DNA from: an uncultured Oscillospiraceae bacterium
GTDB lineage: Bacteria; Bacillota_A; Clostridia; Oscillospirales; Acutalibacteraceae
NCBI GenBank assembly: GCA_910589395.1
Contig: CAJUTL010000034.1
Location: 1-20,378, forward strand
Length of the DNA stretch: 20,378 bases
Direction: 5' to 3'
The position numbers and the translations under genes are program-made. Positions 14,265 to 20,378 of the stretch are shown here, one piece after another; the stretch's first letter is position 1; each line of letters opens with the position of its first letter. The notes under the pieces were generated by a model. The model was not told where the DNA came from, ran no database searches, and worked only from the letters and a program-made list of their open reading frames with translations.

Positions 14265-14663
14265 ATGCAGATTACTGATCCTATTGCCGATTTGCTGACC
14301 CGCGTCCGCAACGCGCAGTCCGCGAAGCACGATACCGTTGAGGTGCCCGCTTCCAACATGAAGAAGGCCATCTGCCAGATCCTGGTTGACGAGGGCTATG
14401 TAAAGCACTTCACTGTCGCGGAGGACGGAAAGCAGGGCGTTATCACGATCACCTTGAAGTACGCCGAGGGCAAGGTTCCGGTCATTAAGGGCCTTAAGAG
14501 AGTTTCCAAGCCCGGCCTGCGGATTTATTCCAGCGCGCAGGAGCTGCCCCGCGTGATGAAAGGCCTGGGTGTGGCCATCATCTCCACCTCCAAGGGCATT
14601 ATGACAGACAAGGCGGCAAGAAAAGAAAACGTCGGCGGCGAAGTGCTGGCGTTCATTTGGTAA
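14265..14663 (+). CDS. rpsH: 30S ribosomal protein S8
   Basis: S8 is a primary binder of 16S rRNA helix 21 and in E. coli represses the spc operon by binding its own mRNA. The 132-aa product starts MQITDPIADLLTRVRNAQSA and ends with the conserved GIMTDKAARKENVGGEVLAFIW in adjoining parts, a standard S8. AAGGAGG precedes the ATG. The structured spacer upstream could be a target for autogenous control, but I do not see the helix-21-like motif well enough to claim it. Confidence 0.97.
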   Translation: MQITDPIADLLTRVRNAQSAKHDTVEVPASNMKKAICQILVDEGYVKHFTVAEDGKQGVITITLKYAEGKVPVIKGLKRVSKPGLRIYSSAQELPRVMKGLGVAIISTSKGIMTDKAARKENVGGEVLAFIW

Positions 14664-14682
14664 AAGAAGGGGGTGCGACGGA

Positions 14683-15231
14683 ATGTCGAGAATTGGAAGA
14701 AAACCCATAAATATTCCCGCTGGCGTTGAAGTAAAGATCAACGGCAGTGAAGTGACGGTCAAGGGCCCCAAGGGTACTCTGACCCAGACGTTTCATCCGA
14801 AGATGACCGTAGCGGTGGAGGGCAGCGAGATTTTGGTGACCCGTCCTGACGATGAGAAGGAATCCCGGTCTCTCCACGGCCTGACCCGGACGCTGATCCA
14901 CAATATGGTGGTGGGCGTTACCGAGGGCTTCCAGAAAACTCTGGACGTGCAGGGCGTTGGCTACCGTGTGCAGAAGCAGGGGAAGGACCTTGTGATGAAC
15001 CTGGGCTTTTCCCATCAGGTGACCATGTCTGACACCGAGGATATCAAGATCGAGGCTCCGAATCCCAACACGATCGTGATCTCCGGCATTGATAAGCAGA
15101 AGGTCGGCCAGTTTGCGGCGGAAGTCCGCGAGAAGCGGCCCCCGGAGCCTTACAAGGGCAAGGGTATCCGCTATGCCGGCGAGTATGTGCGCCATAAGGA
15201 AGGCAAAGCCGGTAAGGGCGCGAAAGGATAA
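14683..15231 (+). CDS. rplF: 50S ribosomal protein L6
   Basis: L6 lies near the factor-binding site of the 50S subunit, beside the sarcin-ricin loop. The 182-aa product has the twin-domain L6 layout: SRIGRKPINIPAGVEV at the start and the C-terminal signature RPPEPYKGKGIRYAGEYVRH at about 151-170. An AGGGGG-type Shine-Dalgarno sequence precedes the ATG, and rplR follows after 21 bases. No oddity is seen. Confidence 0.97.
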   Translation: MSRIGRKPINIPAGVEVKINGSEVTVKGPKGTLTQTFHPKMTVAVEGSEILVTRPDDEKESRSLHGLTRTLIHNMVVGVTEGFQKTLDVQGVGYRVQKQGKDLVMNLGFSHQVTMSDTEDIKIEAPNPNTIVISGIDKQKVGQFAAEVREKRPPEPYKGKGIRYAGEYVRHKEGKAGKGAKG

Positions 15232-15252
15232 GATTGAAGGAGTTGAGAAGAA

Positions 15253-15612
15253 ATGGTCAATAAACCGGATACGAATAAAGCACGCCTTCGCCGCCATAAG
15301 AGAGTGCGCGGCAAGATCTCAGGCACGGCAGCCTGCCCCCGCCTGAATGTGTTCCGCTCCTCCGCCAATATCTATGCCCAGATCATCGACGACACAACGG
15401 GCAATACCCTCTGTGCCGCGTCTACTCTGGACAAGAGCTTCAGCGGAAACGGCGGCAACAAGGAAGCTGCCCGTGAGGTTGGCAAGCTGATTGCCAAGCG
15501 GGCGGCGGAAAAGGGAATCACCGACGTGGTCTTTGACCGCGGAGGCTATATCTTCCACGGCCGCGTCAAAGAGCTGGCCGAAGGCGCCCGTGAGGGCGGC
15601 CTCAACTTCTAA
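15253..15612 (+). CDS. rplR: 50S ribosomal protein L18
   Basis: L18 binds 5S rRNA with L5 and carries it into the 50S subunit. The 119-aa product has the family's basic N-terminus (RLRRHKRVRGKISGTAACPR), the strand RLNVFRSSANIYAQIIDD, and the C-terminal FDRGGYIFHGRVKELAEGAR. AAGGAG lies upstream of the ATG. It is spaced 15 bases from rpsE, which has its own strong ribosome binding site. Confidence 0.97.
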   Translation: MVNKPDTNKARLRRHKRVRGKISGTAACPRLNVFRSSANIYAQIIDDTTGNTLCAASTLDKSFSGNGGNKEAAREVGKLIAKRAAEKGITDVVFDRGGYIFHGRVKELAEGAREGGLNF

Positions 15613-15627
15613 AAAGGAGGAATCAAG

Positions 15628-16128
15628 TTGGCTAGTAATATAGACGCTTCCACAATGGAGATGCAGGAGCGCGTGGTTTCCATCAACCGTGTTTCCAAAA
15701 CCGTAAAAGGCGGCCGCATCATGAAGTTTTCCGCTCTGGTGGTCGTAGGCGACGGCAACGGTACTGTGGGCTTTGGCATTGGCAAGGCCTCTGAAGTGCC
15801 GGACGCGATCCGCAAGGGCATTGAAGACGCTAAGAAGAACCTGACCACCATTTCTCTGCGGGGCTCTACGATCCCCCATGAGATCATCGGTGAGTTCGGC
15901 GCGGGCAAGGTCATTCTGAAGCCTGCCGCTCCCGGTACCGGCGTTATCGCCGGCGGCCCGGTCCGTGCGGTGGTAGAGAGCGCCGGGATCAAGGATATCC
16001 GCGCGAAGGCCCTGCGTTCCAAGAACCCCTGCAACGTTGTGCGCGCTACCATGATGGGTCTCACCCAGCTGCGTACCGCTGAGGAAGTCGCGGCGATCCG
16101 CGGCAAGACCGCGAAAGAAATTCTGTAA
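15628..16128 (+). CDS. rpsE: 30S ribosomal protein S5
   Basis: S5 helps decoding accuracy and 30S assembly and is a site of spectinomycin resistance. The 166-aa product shows ERVVSINRVSKTVKGGRIMK at about 14-33, which contains the spectinomycin loop without an evident deletion, then VVVGDGNGTVGFGIGKASEV. TTG is chosen as start because AGGAGG at 15615-15620 is 7 bases upstream; the next in-frame ATG at codon 10 has no such site. It is tightly followed by rpmD. Confidence 0.96.
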   Translation: MASNIDASTMEMQERVVSINRVSKTVKGGRIMKFSALVVVGDGNGTVGFGIGKASEVPDAIRKGIEDAKKNLTTISLRGSTIPHEIIGEFGAGKVILKPAAPGTGVIAGGPVRAVVESAGIKDIRAKALRSKNPCNVVRATMMGLTQLRTAEEVAAIRGKTAKEIL

Positions 16129-16142
16129 GGGAGGGCGCGACT

Positions 16143-16310
16143 GTGACAATCACTTTGAAGAAAAGCCTGATCGGCTGCAAAAAGGACCAAATCGCCACCG
16201 CTCTTTCCCTGGGGCTCAAAAAGGTCGGCGATAAGACCGAGCAGCCCGATAATGCCCCTACACAGGGTAAGATCAAGAAGATCAGCCATCTGATCGAGGT
16301 AAGCAAATAA
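16143..16310 (+). CDS. rpmD: 50S ribosomal protein L30
   Basis: This 55-aa protein is short but complete. It starts at GTG 16143 after GGGAGGG and ends with TAA at 16308-16310. The sequence ITLKKSLIGCKKDQIATALS, then LGLKKVGDKTEQPDNAPTQG and the final ISHLIEV, follows the L30 pattern (LvkSlIG..., LGLrkv..., v..dtp...GMi.kv.hlv.v). The usual Met after the second Gly is replaced by Lys-Ile. Its place between S5 and L15 is the normal one. L30 contacts 23S and 5S rRNA in the 50S subunit. Confidence 0.95.
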   Translation: MTITLKKSLIGCKKDQIATALSLGLKKVGDKTEQPDNAPTQGKIKKISHLIEVSK

Positions 16311-16330
16311 GCTCAAGGAGGTGCATGAGA

Positions 16331-16771
16331 ATGAAGCTCAATCAGCTGACAGCTGCGCCCGGCTCTACGCAGGAGCGCAAGCGCATCGGCAGAGGCCACG
16401 GCTCCGGTAACGGAAAAACCGCCGGTAAGGGCCATAAGGGCCAGAAGGCCAGAGCGGGCCACGGAATGAGACCCGGCTTTGAAGGCGGTCAGATGCCTTT
16501 GCAGAGAAGAATCCCCAAGCGCGGGTTCAACAATATCTTTGCGAAAGAAATTATTTCCGTCAACGTGGGAACGCTGAACAGGTTTGAGGACGGAGCGGCA
16601 GTGGATATTGCCGCGCTGAAGGAAGCCGGCATCGTGAAAAAGAGCTGCGACGGCGTAAAGATCCTGAGTAACGGCAGACTGGTGAAGAAGCTGACCGTAA
16701 AGGCTACCGCTTTTTCCGAGGCCGCGAAAGCAAAGATCGAGGCTGCGGGCGGAAAGGCCGAGGTGATCTGA
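16331..16771 (+). CDS. rplO: 50S ribosomal protein L15
   Basis: L15 is a late-assembly 50S protein with a long glycine- and arginine-rich N-terminal arm. The 146-aa product begins MKLNQLTAAPGS, with the arm RKRIGRGHGSGNGKTAGKGH and GMRPGFEGGQMPLQRRIPKR. An ATG two codons upstream (16325) is only 2-3 bases from AAGGAGGT, too close, whereas the ATG at 16331 is well spaced and fits the family start. The stop TGA is one base from the secY start, so secY is probably coupled to it. Confidence 0.96.
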   Translation: MKLNQLTAAPGSTQERKRIGRGHGSGNGKTAGKGHKGQKARAGHGMRPGFEGGQMPLQRRIPKRGFNNIFAKEIISVNVGTLNRFEDGAAVDIAALKEAGIVKKSCDGVKILSNGRLVKKLTVKATAFSEAAKAKIEAAGGKAEVI

Positions 16772-16772
16772 G

Positions 16773-18074
16773 TTGTTTAATACCATCAAAAACGCATGGC
16801 GGATCCCGGACCTTCGCAAGAAGATCCTGTACACGCTGCTGATCATCATCGTATTCCGCTTCGGCTCTGTGATCCCCGTGCCCTTCCTCAATGCTTCCAG
16901 CCTGGCAAACCTGATGAAGGAAGCCGAGCAGGGAACAGGAAACACGGCTCTGGGCTATATCAATATGCTGACAGGCGGCGCGTTCTCTTACGCTTCCCTG
17001 TTTGCCATGGGTATTACCCCCTATATCAACAGCTCCATTATTATGCAGCTGCTGCAGGTGGCCATTCCTCCGCTGGAAAGGCTCGCCAAGGAAGGGGAAG
17101 CGGGACGGAAAAAGATCGCTACCATTACCCGGTATGTCACCGTGCTGCTGGGCCTGATCCAGGGTACCGCCTACTATGTGTATCTTCGGAATTCTGCCAT
17201 TGTCAAGTACACGGACGGCTTTATCGGAGTATTCGTAGCCATTACCATTATCCTGACCTTCACCGCCGGTACGGCGCTGATCATGTGGATGGGCGAGCAG
17301 ATCAATGAAAAGGGTATCGGCAACGGTATTTCCATCATTCTGTTGGCAGGCATTATCGCGCGGCTTCCCTCTATGGTGGGAACGGCCATGCAGTATGCCT
17401 CGCTGGGTACGCTGTATATCGCTCTGGTGATCCTGTTTGTCGTGATGTTCCTGGCTGTGATCTGGGTCATCGTCTTTATGAACGAGGCGGAGCGCCGCAT
17501 TCCGGTGCAGTACGCCAAAAAGGTGGTAGGCCGCAAGATGTACGGCGGACAAAGCACATTTCTGCCTGTCAAGGTAGCGATGAGCGGTGTTATGCCCGTG
17601 ATCTTTGCTAACTCCATTTTGTTTATCCCCCAGTTCATTCACTTCTTTGTAAAGCCTGCGGAAGGAACCTTCTGGGCCGGCTTCTTCAACGCTTTCGAGC
17701 AGACCGGGTGGATCTATATCGTGCTGTATTTCCTGATGATCATTGTGTTTGCGTATTTCTATATGACAGTGCAGTATAATCCCCTGGAGATGGCCAATAA
17801 TCTCCGTCAGAGCAACGGTACGATCCCGGGTATCCGTCCCGGTAAGCCCACGGCGGATTTCATTGCCAAGATCCTTTCCAAGGTAACGCTGATCGGCGCG
17901 TTGTTCCTGGCGTTTGTGGCTCTGGTGCCCATTATCTACACCAAGGTGACTGGTATGAACGGCCTGTCTTTGGGCGGTACGTCCATTATCATTATCGTCG
18001 GTGTGGCGCTGGAAACTGTCAAGCAGATGGAGTCCCAGATGATGATGCGTCATTACAAGGGCTTCCTTGACTGA
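16773..18074 (+). CDS. secY: Preprotein translocase channel subunit SecY
   Basis: SecY is the membrane channel for Sec-dependent export and membrane protein insertion, working with SecE, SecG and SecA. The 433-aa product has the expected length and ten hydrophobic segments. Motifs include the N-terminal WRIPDLRKKILYTLLIIIVF, the first-loop GGAFSYASLFAMGITPYINS, the cytoplasmic EAERRIPVQYAKKVVGRKMY (about 236-255) and the C-terminal NLRQSNGTIPGIRPGKPT. The start is TTG one base after rplO, with GAGGTG inside rplO. Its position after L15 matches the spc operon in most bacteria. Confidence 0.97.
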   Translation: MFNTIKNAWRIPDLRKKILYTLLIIIVFRFGSVIPVPFLNASSLANLMKEAEQGTGNTALGYINMLTGGAFSYASLFAMGITPYINSSIIMQLLQVAIPPLERLAKEGEAGRKKIATITRYVTVLLGLIQGTAYYVYLRNSAIVKYTDGFIGVFVAITIILTFTAGTALIMWMGEQINEKGIGNGISIILLAGIIARLPSMVGTAMQYASLGTLYIALVILFVVMFLAVIWVIVFMNEAERRIPVQYAKKVVGRKMYGGQSTFLPVKVAMSGVMPVIFANSILFIPQFIHFFVKPAEGTFWAGFFNAFEQTGWIYIVLYFLMIIVFAYFYMTVQYNPLEMANNLRQSNGTIPGIRPGKPTADFIAKILSKVTLIGALFLAFVALVPIIYTKVTGMNGLSLGGTSIIIIVGVALETVKQMESQMMMRHYKGFLD

Positions 18075-18088
18075 GAAGGAGTAACGAG

Positions 18089-18727
18089 ATGAAACTGATT
18101 CTTTTAGGGGCTCCGGGCGCCGGAAAAGGCACCCAGGCGGAAATTATCTGCCAAAAGAAAAATATTCCCACGATCTCCACGGGGAACATTCTCCGTGAAG
18201 CGCTGAAGAACGGCACGGAAATGGGTCTGAAGGCCAAGTCGTATATGGAGAGCGGTCAGCTGGTGCCCGATGAGATCCTCATCGGCATCATCAAGGACCG
18301 GATCAAAGAGGATGACTGCAAAAACGGCTTCATCCTGGACGGCTTCCCCAGAACCATTCCCCAGGCCGAGGCTCTGGACGCCATGGGGGCGGGTATCGAC
18401 GCGGTGCTGGATATTGAAGTAGCCGATGAAGATATCGTAACCCGAATGTCCGGACGCCGTGTCTGCGAAAAGTGCGGCTCCTCCTACCATGTGCTGTATA
18501 AGCAGCCCAAGGAGGAGGGAAAATGCGACGCCTGCGGCGGCACCCTCATTCAGCGCAAGGATGACCACCCCGATACGGTGAAAGAGCGTCTGGAGGTGTA
18601 TCACAGCCAGACGGAACCTCTCAAGGAGTTTTACAGCAAGCAGGGCAAGCTGCTTGTGGTCCACGGTCAGGAAAAGGTGGAGGATACCACCCGCTTGACT
18701 CTGGAAGCTCTGGAGGATCTCACATGA
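18089..18727 (+). CDS. adk: Adenylate kinase, zinc-LID type
   Basis: The enzyme interconverts ATP + AMP and 2 ADP in the cytoplasm. The 212-aa product has the P-loop GAPGAGKGT at 7-15, the AMP-binding TGNILREAL, the FILDGFPRT motif near 81-89 and a LID with four cysteines (C126, C129, C146, C149) that bind zinc structurally, as in Gram-positive adenylate kinases. AAGGAG precedes the ATG. Its stop overlaps the map start by four bases (ATGA). The secY-adk-map order is typical of Firmicutes. Confidence 0.97.
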   Translation: MKLILLGAPGAGKGTQAEIICQKKNIPTISTGNILREALKNGTEMGLKAKSYMESGQLVPDEILIGIIKDRIKEDDCKNGFILDGFPRTIPQAEALDAMGAGIDAVLDIEVADEDIVTRMSGRRVCEKCGSSYHVLYKQPKEEGKCDACGGTLIQRKDDHPDTVKERLEVYHSQTEPLKEFYSKQGKLLVVHGQEKVEDTTRLTLEALEDLT

Positions 18728-19476
18728 TCGTGCTGAAAACCAGCCGGGAGCTTTCCGTCATGCGGAAGGCCGGGCAGATTTCACAAAAAGCACTGAGGCT
18801 GGCGGGAGAGGCGGTGGAACCCGGCGTCTCCACCTGGGAGATCGATAAGATCGCCCGGGAGTATATCGAGAAGATGGGGGCCACGCCCAGCTTTCTGAAT
18901 TATGATGGATTCCCTGCCAGCACATGTATCTCTGTAAACGACGTGGTGATCCACGGCATACCCTCCAAAAGCCAGATCCTGAAAAAAGGCGATATCGTCG
19001 GGATCGATGTGGGCGCTCACTATGAAGGCTTCCACGGCGACAACGCCTGGACCTTTCCCTGCGGCGAGATCAGCGGGGAAGCGCAGGCGCTTTTGGACGC
19101 GACCGAGAAGGGCTTGTTCTTAGGGATAGAGCAGGCCCGTCCCGGAAATCGCTTGGGCGATATCGGCCACGCGATTCAGGAGTATGTCGAGGCTCGCAAT
19201 TACTCGGTGGTACGAGAATTTGTCGGCCACGGAGTAGGTGCGAACATGCACGAAGATCCCAGCGTACCCAATTACGGCACCCCCGGCAGGGGCGTGCGTC
19301 TGTTGCCGGGCATGGTAATAGCCATTGAGCCCATGATCAACGCGGGTGGCTGCGCAGTGAGAATACTGCCTGACGGATGGACCACCGTAACAAAGGACGG
19401 AAGCCTTTCCGCTCACTTTGAACACACGGTAGCCATCACCCCTGACGGGCCGGTTATTTTGACACGGCTTGAGTAA
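18724..19476 (+). CDS. map: Methionine aminopeptidase, type I
   Basis: It removes the initiator Met from new proteins once deformylation has occurred. The 250-aa product has all five metal ligands: D95 and D106 (GIDVGAHYEGFHGDN), H169 (FVGHGVG), E202 (VIAIEPM) and E233 (HFEHTVAIT). There is no N-terminal zinc-finger extension, so it is the short type Ia form. It overlaps adk by four bases, indicating coupled translation, and ends 10 bases before the KOW gene. Confidence 0.97.
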   Translation: MIVLKTSRELSVMRKAGQISQKALRLAGEAVEPGVSTWEIDKIAREYIEKMGATPSFLNYDGFPASTCISVNDVVIHGIPSKSQILKKGDIVGIDVGAHYEGFHGDNAWTFPCGEISGEAQALLDATEKGLFLGIEQARPGNRLGDIGHAIQEYVEARNYSVVREFVGHGVGANMHEDPSVPNYGTPGRGVRLLPGMVIAIEPMINAGGCAVRILPDGWTTVTKDGSLSAHFEHTVAITPDGPVILTRLE

Positions 19477-19486
19477 GGAGGCCGCT

Positions 19487-19750
19487 ATGGAAGTAAAGCG
19501 CGGCCAGGTGGTAAGATCCCTTGCAGGCCATGATAAAGGCGGTTTTTTGACAGTGCTAGAGGTTTCTCCTCCCTTCGCGCTGGTGTGCGATGGAAAGAGA
19601 AGACCGTTGGAACGGCCCAAACGAAAAAAGCTGTTCCATTTGGCCCCCACGGCCACGGTGCTGCCGGAGGAAGCCTTGCGGACCGATCGGCAGATACGTA
19701 CCGCGCTCCGTCCTTTTCAGGACAGCGTGCGGAAGCAATCCGGAAAGTAG
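19487..19750 (+). CDS. Small KOW-domain RNA-binding protein
   Basis: This 87-aa basic protein begins MEVKRGQVVRSLAGHDKGG, a KOW-type fold like that of L14e/L27e-related proteins, and has the basic run RRPLERPKRKKLFHLAPT in its middle. Related short KOW proteins sit between map and infA in many Clostridia; their role is not settled, though ribosome or rRNA binding is likely. The start at 19487 is chosen because AAGGAGG at 19475-19481 lies just upstream. An earlier in-frame ATG at 19469 overlaps map and lacks a site. Confidence 0.8.
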   Translation: MEVKRGQVVRSLAGHDKGGFLTVLEVSPPFALVCDGKRRPLERPKRKKLFHLAPTATVLPEEALRTDRQIRTALRPFQDSVRKQSGK

Positions 19751-19792
19751 CGGAGAACCCGGTATTTTCCTCGAAAGGTATGGTGATTGAGA

Positions 19793-20011
19793 GTGTCAAA
19801 ACAGGACGTAATTGAAGTGCAGGGCGTTGTGAAGGAAGCCCTGCCCAACGCAACCTTCCAGGTCGAATTGCAAAACGGCCATATGGTGCTGGCTCACATT
19901 TCCGGCAAGCTGCGGATGAACTTTATCCGGATCCTGCCCGGCGATAAGGTCACAATGGAGATGTCTCCCTATGACCTGACCAAGGGCCGGATCACCTGGC
20001 GCTCCAAGTAA
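19793..20011 (+). CDS. infA: Translation initiation factor IF-1
   Basis: IF-1 binds the 30S A site during initiation. The 72-aa product from GTG 19793 (MSKQDVIEVQGVVKEALPNA) has the S1-like OB fold, with FQVELQNGHMVLAHISGKLR and the end SPYDLTKGRITWR. An in-frame TTG at 19787 would add two residues, but family alignment and a GGTGAT site at 19782-19787 favour the GTG. In most Firmicutes rpmJ follows within tens of bases; here the next 367 bases hold only repeats. Confidence 0.96.
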   Translation: MSKQDVIEVQGVVKEALPNATFQVELQNGHMVLAHISGKLRMNFIRILPGDKVTMEMSPYDLTKGRITWRSK

Positions 20012-20378
20012 GCGGAAGGGCTTGCGGGGAACGCGCAAATCAGAATGACGGCGCCGGCGTTGAAGGCCGGAGTGAGAAAGCAAAAGAACATCGCTGAACC
20101 GAGGCATCGGGGAGTAAGCTATGAGGCTGCACGAACTGAGGCCGGAGTGAGAAAGCGAAAGAACATCGCTGAACCGAGGCATCGGGGAGTAAACCAATTG
20201 GTTTTGCAAACTGAGGCCGGAGTGAGAAAGCGAAAGAACATCGCTAAGCCGAGGCATCGGGGAGTAAACCGATTGGTTTTGCAAACTGAGGCCGGAGTGA
20301 GAAAGCGAAAGAACATCGCTGAGCCGAGGCATCGGGGAGTAAACCAATTGGTTTTGCAAACTGAGGCCGGAGTGAGAA
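20012..20378. repeat. 75-bp tandem repeat array after infA, running off the window
   Basis: After a 52-base lead-in, AGGCCGG recurs at 20064, 20139, 20214, 20289 and 20364: four complete 75-bp units and the start of a fifth. The first unit diverges in its last 20 or so bases. The others differ at only a few positions. Each of units 2-4 contains the palindrome AAACCRATTGGTTT and a small hairpin CCGA-GGCA-TCGG. The period is a multiple of three, so a frame stays open on both strands: on the plus strand from an ATG at 20045, on the minus strand back into infA. I regard coding as unproven. Confidence 0.9.

Noticed and set aside
16704..18053. A 449-codon minus-strand open frame opposite secY
   Set aside because: The His/Gln/Asp-rich composition is that of an antisense shadow; secY on the plus strand is certain.
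19796..20359. A 187-codon minus-strand repeat protein
   Set aside because: Its C-terminal third is antisense to infA, and the plus strand is equally open through the repeat, so the open frame follows from the period being a multiple of three. Left as a finding only.
20064..20378. CRISPR array
   Set aside because: The whole 75-bp unit repeats without variable spacers; it is a plain tandem repeat.

Overview
The window is most likely a chromosomal segment from a Clostridia-type Firmicute, probably Oscillospiraceae/Ruminococcaceae-like (inference). It carries the merged S10-spc ribosomal protein operon in Gram-positive order. Three points support the placement: a zinc-type S14 inside the operon, secY-adk-map followed by a small KOW-domain gene and infA, and Shine-Dalgarno sequences of the AGGAGG type before most genes. 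The ribosomal genes are GC-rich in codon use. The accessory genes at about 3.7-6.4 kb are visibly AT-richer.

Layout. (1) Bases 1-392 hold two tandem copies of a roughly 190-bp intergenic repeat built from nested hairpins. (2) Bases 446-3068, minus strand, hold a probable three-gene operon: an AraC-type regulator with a GyrI/Rob-like C-terminal part, then two small stand-alone GyrI-like proteins. (3) Bases 3241-3668 hold a GC-rich, highly structured segment that I read as a minus-strand non-coding RNA with its own intrinsic terminator. (4) Bases 3700-6367, plus strand, hold an ABC exporter half-transporter and an unrecognised 326-aa protein that may have a BtrH-N/C39-like fold. They form an orphan, AT-rich pair. 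(5) Bases 6412-6572 hold a 161-bp near-palindromic MITE-like element with a TTA target duplication. (6) Bases 6679-7096 hold a strong sigma-A-type promoter and a leader of about 380 nt with two intrinsic-terminator-like hairpins. (7) Bases 7097-20011 run rpsJ, rplC, rplD, rplW, rplB, rpsS, rplV, rpsC, rplP, rpmC, rpsQ, rplN, rplX, rplE, rpsZ, rpsH, rplF, rplR, rpsE, rpmD, rplO, secY, adk, map, a KOW protein and infA. (8) From 20064 a 75-bp tandem repeat fills the place where rpmJ would usually follow, and it runs off the window.

How it works together. The plus-strand operon makes core 30S and 50S proteins, the SecY channel, adenylate kinase, methionine aminopeptidase and IF-1 from one apparent promoter, with tight spacing and several translationally coupled junctions. 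Four places break that tight packing with RNA-like structure: the leader, rpsJ-rplC, rplW-rplB and rpsZ-rpsH. The rplW-rplB element, four nested helices in 92 nt, is the most striking of them. The best candidates for something undescribed are the minus-strand structured RNA beside the orphan exporter pair, and the leader and intergenic RNA structures of this ribosomal operon.
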